Source of the DNA: Mesostigma viride
Taxonomy: Eukaryota; Streptophyta; Mesostigmatophyceae; Mesostigmatales; Mesostigmataceae
Length of the DNA stretch: 64,000 nucleotides
Direction of reading: 5' to 3'
Assembly: GCA_009746045.1 (NCBI GenBank)
Contig: RPFO01000154.1
Location: forward strand, 4,600,637-4,664,636
Position numbers and translations under genes: made by a program
Shown: positions 51,601 through 64,000 of the stretch, in pieces
How positions within the stretch are numbered: position 1 is the first letter of the stretch
Layout: every line of letters starts with the position of its first letter
Notes under the pieces: generated by a model
The model's database searches: none
The model's input: only the letters and a program-made list of their open reading frames with translations
Told to the model about the DNA's origin: nothing

Positions 51601-53794
51601 GTAGATTTCTGACAATTTTCCTCGTTCGGACAGAGCCACAGTGAATATCAGCATCCGTCCAGTACCAAAGCATGGACCTAGCAGAAATTCCGTCAGACAT
51701 CTCGGAAGTAGCAATTTTTAGTATCGAGCGCACTTGCGCTAGTGTTCAGTACGAATTCGGCCTCCGTCAGGTCAGCAAGCGGCGTGGGAATATACTGAAC
51801 TGAACAAAACGGTGGACTGTACTAAGAAATTCGTACTCAAATTTCGTCATCGGAATCGGAGGGAAATCTTCGACCAAGGACTAGAGATTTCATCAAATTT
51901 TCAGAACTGGCCAATTGATGCCAAATGGCGCGATTCTAGATAACAAGTGTTGCTTTACTGGTATCCGACGGTGCCGAACTTCGAAATTGAATTTGTAACC
52001 CCCGCCGTATTGACGGAACCACATTCTCGCATAAATTGGGTTTCCGCGGTGGCGAAATGTAGTGACAAGCCGGACATGTGGAGGACCACACATGCAGTAT
52101 ATAAAGAGAAAATAAGCTGACTTTTTATCCAGCCAACCTGTGGCTAGCTGCTCTGGTTAGCATGACAAAGGCTATCATTTACTCAGTGGGAAAGGTGAAG
52201 AGACCATTGGAACAACCTACCTGACGCATGTGCCACCAAAGCATTGTGTCCCGCAAAATGCACACTGCCTCCTTTCTAACAAGGACGAGCCACTTTCTTT
52301 AGGAGACAGGTGCCAGCTCGTCAGTGTCTGGGGAAAATGATGCCGCTGCTTAGGAAGACCGCGTGAATTTCCTCGAACACAACTGTCTATAAAGCAAAAG
52401 AAATTTCAGAGAAGCATGTAAATAAAAGCATTACACCTTCCCGACAGGTTGTGGGCCACGCGCTGCAGCAAGCCAGCCACGTCACAGACGAACTTGCTAA
52501 AAAACATCCAGGAATCTAGCGATGCAGCGCCAGGACCCGCAAGTTCATGGCTGCATCTGGCCGGAAAGAAGGCAAAAAGCTTACGCTCAACGAGCTAAGA
52601 AAGCAGGAAAGCGCTATCTTAGGACGTTTAATACAAGAACGTACCATAACGGGCATTTATTCGTGCCCAGGCGCACAAGAAAGGCCACCCTTTCATGGAG
52701 AGGTCGGGCGCGCATCGCGCAGGCCTAATGTTATCTTACCGCAAAATGACGGGAAAGGTAAGGATAGCAGCGGGAATTTTTACGGCTTTAGAAACATCAT
52801 TAAACTAGCTTCCATTAGGACCATCAAAACTGGCAACAATCGACAATCACACCTGCAGGCATCCATTATACTTTATTCATCCCGACAGAAATTCAGGCCG
52901 GACCCCCCCTGCCGATGGTAAAGAAAAAAAGCCCACGACATTATAGATCGCAACCATCCCACCATAAAGTAGAATCAGTAACTAATTTTCTCCAACAATC
53001 GATGAGCATTTTTTCTGCTTTCCGCGAGCCAGATTTGTCACGTTTCGTCTAAAAGCAGTCGCCATGGCCACTTCCGCAAGGGGTGCGCGCACCGTGCACC
53101 CACTTTTCACGGTACGGAGGGTACCGCGGAATTTTTTTGGCGCGGAAAAAATTCGCCGCGCCGAGTCCCCTTAATTTCCCTATGTTGCATGCCATTCTCA
53201 CCCGCCTCTAATATTCTCAATGAATGCATATATTGCTTCCACTCCGGGCGACCAACTTTACTGTAAATTGTCCTACGGTATAACCGGTTGTGATAAATTA
53301 ATGGATGAATAGATTAATGTCGCGCTCATGGTCCTCCCTGCCTTACCAATGAAATATAAATGCTTCCGTAACGCTCAATAAATGTCACAACTAAACCTAA
53401 CGCACAAGCAATGATATACGCATACGTAATTTACACGTACCTCCGTCTGAACATCGCACAGTGAACAAAGTGCAAGACGTGTTCGCTGTGTTACCCCAAC
53501 GGTTACAAATGCTTACGGCCTCAGTCGCACATCTCCGTAGCGCAATGGGAAGGGCAAATGTCTCCAGAATCTCCGATTGGCCGGGAACTAGCGTACGATT
53601 TTCACAGATTTTCACTCCAGTTGGTCGCCCGGACTGGAATATTTGCTCGCGTTCAGTGGGCCCTAAATGTGCACACGTTCCGTAGACGGTTGTAGTAGAG
53701 TAGGTGACGTGTCCGGCCGGAGACCGGCCACAAACGCCGGACAGGCACAATATTGGTTACTACCGGGGGCCCGGGGGCGAAGCCCCCGTTCTTG
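48680..53794 (+). mobile_element. Long type 2 Helitron-like unit with nested insertion (5.1 kb)
   Basis: Second copy of 39149-41662, with the same ends and near-identical flanking parts. It differs at 49141-49310, where a diverged partial duplicate of the next segment replaces about 75 bp, and by the 2.5 kb TTAA element at 50668-53174. It is the last unit of the array: CTTG at 53794 is followed by TATCGG. Confidence 0.8.
50668..53174. mobile_element. 2.5 kb DNA transposon with TTAA duplication
   Basis: TTAA at 50668-50671 and 53171-53174 flanks 2499 bp whose ends are GGGGACTCG and CGAGTCCCC. The homologous empty site at 41039-41042 has a single TTAA, which proves insertion and duplication. 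The termini differ from the 1.7 kb TTAA family. A 124-codon frame (52547-52921) is not recognised, and no DDE/DDD transposase is visible, so it is probably non-autonomous and piggyBac-like by target only. Confidence 0.85.
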
Positions 53795-55931
53795 TATCGG
53801 ATCTATGAATCGGTACTGTGATCACGTCGTACAACTCGGAAATACCTAAAACTAAATTTAACATGGTAATTAAAAATGGTAATTAAAAATGGGCTCCGCC
53901 CCTGCTCCGCCGGAAAATGCACAAAACCATGTCACGTTCAGTGCCTGATTGGCGCTCGATTGCCTGCAGGGGCATCTTACAAAGGTAAAATCGGATCTGA
54001 TAAGTGATAACCTCTAGTTTCAGCAGCTGTCGTTTCGAGCGCCGTGCAGCCAGCGCAGGTGACCGCCCTTGACGTTGTTGTTGTTGTTGTTGTTGTTGTT
54101 GCCCACGCCGCACATGGGCAGCAGGTGACCGCCCTTGTTAGTTGAGTTCATATTTTGAGTACAGTCAACAATTCGTCCGTATTGTCGTGATTGTGTCCTT
54201 TGTCAGCACCACCACCACCTTGGCGGTTTCCAAATCTCTGCTGCGGCGTGCCGCGTGCACAACAACACCAACCAGTCAACGGTCACCACAACAGACATAT
54301 ACGCTTTTATACGACCGGCCACGTGTATTCGAAGGGTCATTGCACGCCACGTGCTCAATATGCTCTTTAGCTCTCTTTACTGTACTGTAGTCGTTCGACC
54401 GTTCGGCGGGGCAAACCCTTGGCACTGGGAGACAACGTGATACGGCGCGGAATGAACCGTCCAAATTGGTCACTGGTGGCAATTACTGGACTACAATGCA
54501 ACTGCATTGCGCGCCCACCTAGACGTTGCCATAATTCCTGGCAACCAGGTGGCAATGCCATTTTATGCATTGCTCCGCGATGACCGCCGAACAACGCCAA
54601 TGCAGCGTTTTACACATAACCTGTTAAGCTCGCATGATCTTATGGTTGAATTTTGGGTAAGTTGAAGGGTGGCCTTATGCCCGGAGAATTTGTGTTGTTT
54701 CTTCGCACACTTAATTAGGGAAGTTCAGGAGGAATTACACGAATGCATTGCCGGAAATATTTCCGCCGCTGGGGAATCCCCAGGAACAAGGGAAGCATTT
54801 CGGCGTGCGAGATGCAATGACGGCATTGCCAGCCGCATTCACGCTTGTTAAAACGCTTGCGAGGGTTGCCGATAGTGCCGCGAATTTCGCTCGCAGCGCT
54901 GCTCCCCACGTCTGCGATACACCCGCGAGGTGCCCCAGCGTGTCCAGGAACACGGGTTTACACTGGTACCAGTGACGGCCAAGAACAGAACTTTGGCGGC
55001 TGGGTAGCCCTCACGTCCAAGGAGAAGAGAAAGCACTAGGCGATACCGGTGAGCTTGCTAATCAATTAAATACCGTGCCTCGAATTGAGCTTTGTTATGT
55101 CAGGAAAATGCGCGCATGACTGCTTTGCTAGCCTGGTGAAAAAAATTCTAAGCGCCCTCAGCAGTAAAACCTCACGTCATAATTTGATTTTATTAAGTCT
55201 TACCTGTGCTAATTTTTTGGCGAGTTAGCCAGCTTGTCAATTCGTAATGTCTGGTTGTCTGTTGGACCAGAGAAAAGTTTGGCTTCCTAATGTGTTTGGA
55301 CGCAAGGGTCGATTGCTACTGCAACAAGCAAGGGCGCTCGAAAGGATGTAATCGTTCCCCGATTTCCCTTCCATGAAGGGTTGGGTTATGCAACGGATGC
55401 TTGCTACAAAAACAAGTGGGTTGGATTGTGAAAATGTTGTATCAGGACGTGCTGTCGGATGTGTTTCCTATGTCATTGCGCCGTGCCGGGTCCCATCCAT
55501 CACCTCTTTTCGGTGGGAGCCAACTGACCTGCCTGGCCAGTTCTGTTACACCAACAGGGTTATAGGGAGCTCTTTCTAGGGCAGAGACCGCACACTTGTT
55601 GGTTATGGCTAGGAACTTGAAAGGTTTTTCTGCGGTGCGTGGGATGGATTCGTGGTGCTGGTGGCAAGTGCGCTGTCAGCACACACCGCTGCGCCCCCTT
55701 CTGGCAGTGACGGCTGGACCAGGCTTGGGGGATTGTGTTTTTTTTTGGGGGGGGGGGGGGGAGGAGGCGTATTGGCCACGGCGCTTACCTATGATGGAAG
55801 TAGCTTTCCTGAGTAAGGCTGGCTCACCCGTTGGGAACCACACCGCCGGCATTGGAAGTTTTGTAAAACAAAGATTTTCTCGAAATGTTTCCATCTGAAA
55901 ACGCTAGACCAAAAAGGTAATTTCCATTCAC
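53795..55931. other. Right flank of the array; no recognised gene
   Basis: Contains a (TTG)n microsatellite at about 54074-54101 bracketed by the direct repeat GCAGGTGACCGCCCTTG (54055-54071 and 54121-54137), and a run of T then G near 55739-55762. Frames at 54142-54390, 54748-54975 and 55596-55898 show no family I know. Confidence 0.45.
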
Positions 55932-55934
55932 TAA

Positions 55935-56405
55935 GGGCCCTTCCACCCTGGGTCCGATGCATCCAATTTTAATTGGTCACGTTGGTCACTGTACCGGTCA
56001 CACTGTACTCTGGAAATTGGGCTGGACTTACCGAAGCAGCGCCTATTTCCTCCGCGGACGCAGACCAATTTCTCAGCTACGACCAATTGCCATTACTTTA
56101 TGGGGTAAAGTTACGGGGACGCGGGCAGTCCGTCGTCACGTTGTGAGCTACTACGGGCTACTACGTACTTCGGCAACGATACGAACTTCGGCTTGTCCCA
56201 CCCCAGAAGGGTGGGACAAGCCGAAATTGGTTTCACCCAGCCAAAAGTACGGACAGATCTGAACTTTTTGAGGTACCTGTTCGGAAATTGGTGCCAAGCG
56301 TGGAAGGCTCCGGACCTGAAATTGATATACGCGTGGAAGGGCCTCCTTCGAAATAGGTCGTACACCCCTAGCACAATTCGGTCAAGACCCAGCGTGCAAG
56401 GGCCC
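55935..56405. mobile_element. Tourist/Harbinger-like MITE (471 bp)
   Basis: Flanked by TAA at 55932-55934 and 56406-56408. The left terminus GGGCCCTTCCACCCTGGGTC matches the complemented right terminus at about 18 of 20 positions. GGGCCC-type termini with a TAA/TTA duplication are typical of PIF/Harbinger MITEs. An internal perfect hairpin lies near 56190-56228 with 17-bp arms (TTCGGCTTGTCCCACCC) around CAGAA. Confidence 0.75.
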
Positions 56406-56408
56406 TAA

Positions 56409-57230
56409 ATCTCGGGGCTGTGGACTGGATTAGACACGAACTTGCAAACAAACAAAGTGAATTAATTACTAAATGTTGCTGGCCCTGGGTGGCCGTGTGC
56501 TGGGGGAAACAGCAAGCAAGCAACAGAAAGCCAGGGGTCTTATCGTAGTAAATTATTGCCCGGCTGCCTTGAACGGCTGCACAACGGAAAAACAAACAAT
56601 GAATTTTATTTAAATCGAGAAAAGCCAGGGACCCTACTTTGCTCCCAGCAATCGATCCAGGGCTAATCGAAATGCAAACAGGGAAGAAACTGGGTATGCA
56701 TTAAAAGTTCCGATACGGTGGGTAGTCTGATAGCTAGGCAAAGAGCGTGGTGCTCATGACAGCACGGCCACATGACAGCGCGGTTGCATGTGCGGCAACC
56801 CTGCTGTTGGGCACCGTGCGGCAACCCTGCTATTGGGCACCGTGCGGCAACCCTGCTGTTGGGCACCGTGCGGCAACCCTGCTATTGGGCACAGTGCGCC
56901 CCAACCCCCATGGTGGCTGTGTGCTGGCTGCCCCTTTCTCAGGGATGCCTTGCCCTCATCCGCGATGTGTGCTTGCCTTGCTTTGCCCTCACCAGCAATG
57001 CCTGCTTGCCTTGCTTTGCCCTCATTAGCAATGTGTGCTTGCCTTGCTTTGCCTCCGCTCACTCTCATTGTGGTGATGTGGTTTGTGCGTACAACCCTGG
57101 AGTGGGCCATATGATAACAGGCTCGCGGCCCCTGCTTCAACCCCCCTTCCACTTTGATGGGGCCTGTCACGCATGCCGCGTTCGTTAATGGCCGCCGATA
57201 GTCAGCCGATTAGTGGGACAATTGAAACCC
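56409..57230. repeat. Upstream region of the GAF gene with two minisatellites
   Basis: Four 26-bp units at 56790-56893 alternate G/A at one position (CTGTTGG, CTATTGG). Three 33-bp units, TGCCCTCA-type, lie at 56951-57049. No promoter element is identified; the GAF start codon follows at 57231. Confidence 0.8.
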
Positions 57231-60200
57231 ATGTCCACCAGCATTGGAGCTAGTCCAGCAGGCAACAGTGCACTGCCGGCCTTCGCCACGGGCCTGGCTG
57301 TTGGCCTTGCTGCATGGGGCGTGGTGGCGTTGCACAGCAGCTTTGCAGATGCGGCCTCGAGAGGGGAGGACAAGGGCGTGCGGGAGCGGCTGACGTCATG
57401 GCTGAGCTCGTGGCTGTGGCCCTGCTCGTCATGCCCGGTGGGGCAGGTGTCGCCCTCAGGGGGCACGGGGCAGCGGCGGGCGCACGCCCCCCGTCGCTCG
57501 CACGGCTGCACTGGCAGCTGCGACACGGATGTGCTGGCGTACCACCGCCTGCTGCGCATCACGCGCGAGATCAGCGGGCAGCGTGACATCAACGGGGCGA
57601 TTGCGCGCATTGTCGCGTCCACCTACCGTGTGCTCAACGCCGACCGAGTGTCCTTCTTCCTCGGTAGGTGGAGGCCCCCTCCTTCCTCGGTAGGTGGCGG
57701 TTGAGGTGGCCATGGCCGCCCCTTTCGCCCCAAACTGCACCGGGGGTTCTTCCGCTGCTATCCTTTTTCTCACTTGACTAGTGGCAGCACGCGCGACACT
57801 CTCCTTGCTTCCTCACTGGGACATGGCGCAGGCTGCCTGCAGGGTGGAGCGCAGGGGCCAATGGCTGTGGTGCTGCCACGGGGGGTCCCCACCACTGCCC
57901 TCCATGTGATTTTGGGATCTTTGCCGGTCCGTTTCGCCACTGTTCGTCCTGGAAGAGGCGTACTTGTGTGAGATCAGGAAGGGCGGATCGGCCGGTGCGC
58001 CAGCGCTGCGGTGTCCCATCAGATGCATGGGGCGATCCTGACAGGATAAGTCTCACCATTTGCGCCCTCGGCGGCACGTGTCTGCTCGCGCACGCACGCT
58101 GACATGTGCGTGCCGTCATGTGCGTGCGTGCTCTTGTGCGTGGGTGCATGTTGCGTGCCGTACGCGCGGGTGCAGTCGACCCCCACAGCGACGAACTGCT
58201 GCTGTACGTGTCCAAGGACGCGCCCGGCGTGCGCATACCGTCAGGACAGGTGGGTCCCTGGGGCATGGGGCATGCCAGGGGTAAAGCGCTCCGCACTCAC
58301 TCTTTGCCATGCCACGCCAACCATCTGCGCCGCAACTGCGAAGACCAGTGGGGGAGAGCGCACAGCTGCCGGCTCGGCCTCGCATTATGGGCTTACTAGT
58401 AGCTGCTTGGGGCGTGGTTGCTTTTGTCACACACGCAAACAAGTAGGGGGCATGTTGATCTGCCTAAGTAAGGACCCACATGCGTCAGCCAAACTTGACT
58501 GCGCTGCGTGCATGCCTGCCAAGGCTGTCCTTTGCCAACGCGTGGGTTGGGTTGTGAAGATGTTGGCCCCTCGGCCCGCGCACGCTGCTGTGGGACGCCT
58601 CCATTGCTATGGCAGCGCGGGGTGTTAGGGGCTGGTGCGCGTTGGCCGCCGCCGGCAAGGAATGGCCTGCCTGTTTCTGTATTGGGTGATGACAAAAGCA
58701 CGCAAGGCCCCTGCCTGACCACGCCTCGCCCTCCCCTTCCTAATGACACTCCCTCCCCCACTGGTCACTCCTTGCCTGACCACGCAACGTGTCGCAGGGC
58801 CTGGTGGGCTCGGTGGTCACCACGGGCGCGCTGCTCAACATCCCGGACGCGTACAAGGACGACCGGTTCAGCGAGGTACGTGAGGTTGTGGGCGTGGGTA
58901 CAGGGATGGTGGGTGGGTGCAGGCCCCTCACGCTTCCCCCGTTTCGGGATTGGTACTTTGGTAGAGATGGATGCGACCAAAGATTCAGCCCAGGTGTGAG
59001 GAGGCGGCGGAGTAGGGTGGACCTGGGCTCGAGTGGATTTGTGGTGGGTGATCGCGTCATGGGGGCGGGTCGGGGGGGGCGCGCCAACGATCGATGGGAA
59101 TGAAGGGCATACACAGGTACCGGATAGCCATGCACCTGGCAGCGCCCTGCTGCGTGGGGTTACTGGCTGGGCTCTTTTTGTTGTCACCCACAAGTGACCC
59201 CCCAGGCAGGCCGAACACGGCAGACAGCATGCCACCATCTGTCGCAGCGCCTGCAGCACTGGAACGCCGCAGTGTGCTGGCATGTTTTGCTTCTTACAGA
59301 TAGGCTGCATTTATTGCCCCACCTCAAGTGCTCCTCGCTTTTTTCATCAGGTGCTTAGGCCATAGAGGTACCTACAAACCGTTTTCTCTTGAAGGACAAG
59401 GGGGGCACCTCGTTTACCTCTTTGGCCGCTCACTTTTTGCTTGCTCTCCCTTGCCTGGGGTCCCTCACCCTCTCTTGGCGGCTGGGCTGTGGTGCACGCA
59501 TGCATGCATGCGGCACCCCCCAGTTGCTGGATGAGGCGACCGGCTACTGCACCAAAAGCGTGCTGGGCATGCCCGTGCGCGACCCCTCGGGCAAGGTGGT
59601 GGCCGTCATCCAGGCGATCAACAAGCTGGAGGACGACGGGCCCGTGCCGCCACCCAACCCGGCACGGTGGTACGCGCACGACGGCAGCGGCGACGACGAC
59701 GACGACGACGGGGAGGGGTGCGCGCCACCGCCGCCGGCGGTCATGCGCACGCCCAGCCGGCTGTCGCGGTTGCGAATGGCCAGCAACCTGGGCTCCGGTG
59801 GGTGCACACGAGAGGGAAGGGAGGGAGGGAAGGGAAGAGGGGGAGGGAAGAGAGGAAAGGGAAGAGAGGGAAGGGAAGAGGGGGAGGGAAGAGAGGGAAG
59901 GGAAGAGAGGGAAGGGAAGAGAGGGAAGGGAAGAGGGGGAGGGAAGAGAGGGAAGGGAAGAGAGGGAAGGGAAGAGGGGGAGGAAAGAGGGGGAAGGGAA
60001 GAGGGGGAAGGGAAGAGAGGGAAGGAAAGAGAGGGGAGGGAAGAGAGGGAAGGAAAGAGAGGGAAGGGAAGAAAGGGAAGGGAAGAAAGGGAAGGGAAGA
60101 GAGGGAAGGGAAGAGAGGGAAGGGAAGAGGGGAGGAAAGAGAGGGAAGGGAAGAGGGGGAGGAAAGAGAGGGAAGGGAAGAGGGGGAGGGAAGAGAGGGA

Positions 60201-61065
60201 AGGGAAGAGGGGGAGGGATGAGAGGGAAGGGAAGAGAGGGAAGGGAAGAGGGGGAGGAAAGAGAGGGAAGGGAAGAGAGGGAAGGGAAGAGGGGGAGGAA
60301 AGAGGGGGAAGGGAAGAGGGGGAAGGGAAGAGAGGGAAGGGAAGAGAGGGGAGGGAAGAGAGGGAAGGAAAGAGAGGGAAGGGAAGAAAGGGAAGGCAAG
60401 TGGGGGAAGGGAATCCAGTGGAGGAAAGGGACGAGGGGTCAAGGTTCCTTGTTAATGCTTGTCAGGGTGCACCGCCCACCAAGGCAGCCACCGGTTTGCA
60501 TCGTTTTTGTTTACGTGGCCGATCTTGGCCTCTGTTCTGGTGGATTCAAGGACCCTCTCATGTGGCACCAAGCCAGCAAGCTGGCTACCCTCACCCTTGT
60601 TTTGAAGGTCATCATGTGTCATGCTCAAGCTTAGAGCGGCACCGACCATCGCTATATGTAGCAATTGCACACATGACAGCATGCGCACCGTCCCATCGCA
60701 TGTCTGCCTCCACATGACGCTCTTGGATCGTGCGTGTTGGCCACGGTGCTTGGGACCATGCGTGCTGGATCGTGCGTGTTGGCCACGGTGCTTCGGACCA
60801 TTCGTGCTGGATCGTGCGTGTTGGCCACGGTGCTTCGGACCATGCGTGCTGGATCGTGCGCGTGTGAGGATGTGTCCGCGCTTGCTGCCTTTCAGCCGTG
60901 TGCTGCCTTGATCATGTCTGCCACCTCCTTACGATGGCCGCCACCAACCCTCTCCCCCCTTTGTGCCGCGGCCACCCCTCCCCTCATCTGCTGGCAGCCC
61001 CCAAGCGCATCGGCGTGTTCACTGCCAAGGACGAGTTCCTGCTGCGAGCCATTGCCGACTTTGCG
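57231..61065 (+). CDS. GAF-domain protein, probable membrane anchor, five exons, 3' incomplete
   Basis: Exons 57231-57663, 58176-58249, 58798-58875, 59524-59797 and 60998-61065 all use GT-AG introns, and phases agree at every joint (1, 0, 0, 1). The ATG at 57231 is chosen because an earlier GTG adds only six residues. Residues ~14-35 form a hydrophobic segment, then a low-complexity linker. From ~103 comes a GAF domain: ITREISGQRDI, LNADRVSFFLVD, IPSGQGLVGSVV, LNIPDAYKDDRF, ATGYCTKSVLGMPVRD, VVAVIQAINKLED, DEFLLRAIADFA. The AINKLED block fits the NKxxxD motif of cyclic-nucleotide-binding GAF domains (PDE and cyclase type). An Asp-rich insert (~DGSGDDDDDDGEG) sits near its end. The catalytic or output domain would be further downstream and is not seen. 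It could be a phosphodiesterase, a cyclase or another sensor. Confidence 0.85.
59811..60396. repeat. 586-bp purine tract in intron 4 of the GAF gene
   Basis: Composed of GGGAAGAGA-type blocks with only one pyrimidine noticed (T near 60219). It lies just after the exon 4 donor. Long frames here (Arg/Gly/Lys/Glu on plus, Ser/Phe/Pro/Leu on minus) are compositional artefacts. Confidence 0.95.
60725..60866. repeat. 42-bp minisatellite in intron 4
   Basis: Units start at 60725, 60767, 60809 and 60851 (the last partial), each opening GGATCGTGCG and containing TTGGCCACGGTGCTT. It lies between the purine tract and exon 5. Confidence 0.9.
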
Positions 61066-63963
<2,898 letters not shown>

Positions 63964-64000
63964 GTGGTGCTGCTGCTGCTGCTGCCCAGTTTTGTGTGTG

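Noticed and set aside
39149-53794. The two long type 2 units as long terminal repeats of a retrovirus-like element
   Set aside because: No primer-binding site, TG...CA ends or gag/pol between them; what lies between is a 727-bp tandem array.
54142-55898. Short frames right of the array as genes
   Set aside because: Each is under about 105 codons, lacks known motifs and overlaps frames on the other strand.
59347-60717. Long frames rich in Arg/Gly/Lys/Glu or Ser/Phe/Pro/Leu
   Set aside because: They come from the purine tract in intron 4 and disappear outside it.

Overview
This is nuclear DNA from a eukaryote. The single-copy gene at 57231-61065 has five exons joined by GT-AG introns whose reading phases agree. 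There are several families of non-LTR retrotransposons and DNA transposons, no bacterial operon structure, and extreme simple repeats. GC-rich exons, long introns with purine tracts and CCAG/CTG repeats, and LINEs with a CCHC finger plus restriction-like endonuclease would fit a green alga or another protist. That placement is a guess; nothing in the window identifies the species.

Layout. (1) 1-18660 is a retroelement graveyard. One intact LINE ORF1-type gene (1285-2652) lies among decayed ORF1 copies, two LINE families with RT remnants, and their 3' tails inserted into one another in both orientations. Four 5'-truncated copies of a restriction-endonuclease-type LINE, plus a fifth with a clean 15-bp target duplication (7559-9340), sit in TA-rich targets. 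(2) 19499-20796 (minus) is a DEDDh 3'-5' exonuclease gene with two C-terminal Cys/His modules, split between two frames. (3) A ~1.7 kb TTAA-flanked DNA element occurs twice, intact at 21468-23164 and interrupted by a LINE at 6673-10176. (4) 23409-53794 is one continuous ~30 kb head-to-tail array of units of two related types (short 733 and 727 bp; long 2.5-5.1 kb). Nearly every unit ends in a GC-rich hairpin followed by CTTG. The block begins with TC after an A and ends with CTTG before a T, which resembles Helitron ends. No Rep/helicase is encoded here. Inside it are a 2.5 kb TTAA element, a 482-bp insertion with terminal inverted repeats, and CCAG tracts. (5) 53795-57230 holds no recognised gene but contains a Tourist/Harbinger-like MITE and two minisatellites. 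(6) 57231-61065 is the 5' part of a gene for a probable membrane-anchored GAF-domain protein, with a 586-bp purine tract in intron 4. (7) 61666-63960 is an uninterrupted run of 765 CTG triplets.

The host genes visible are the exonuclease and the GAF protein; nearly everything else is mobile or repetitive DNA. The most informative structures are the Helitron-like array, with filled and empty insertion sites that allow its history to be read; the 3' hairpin shared by otherwise different retroposons; and the CTG tract.
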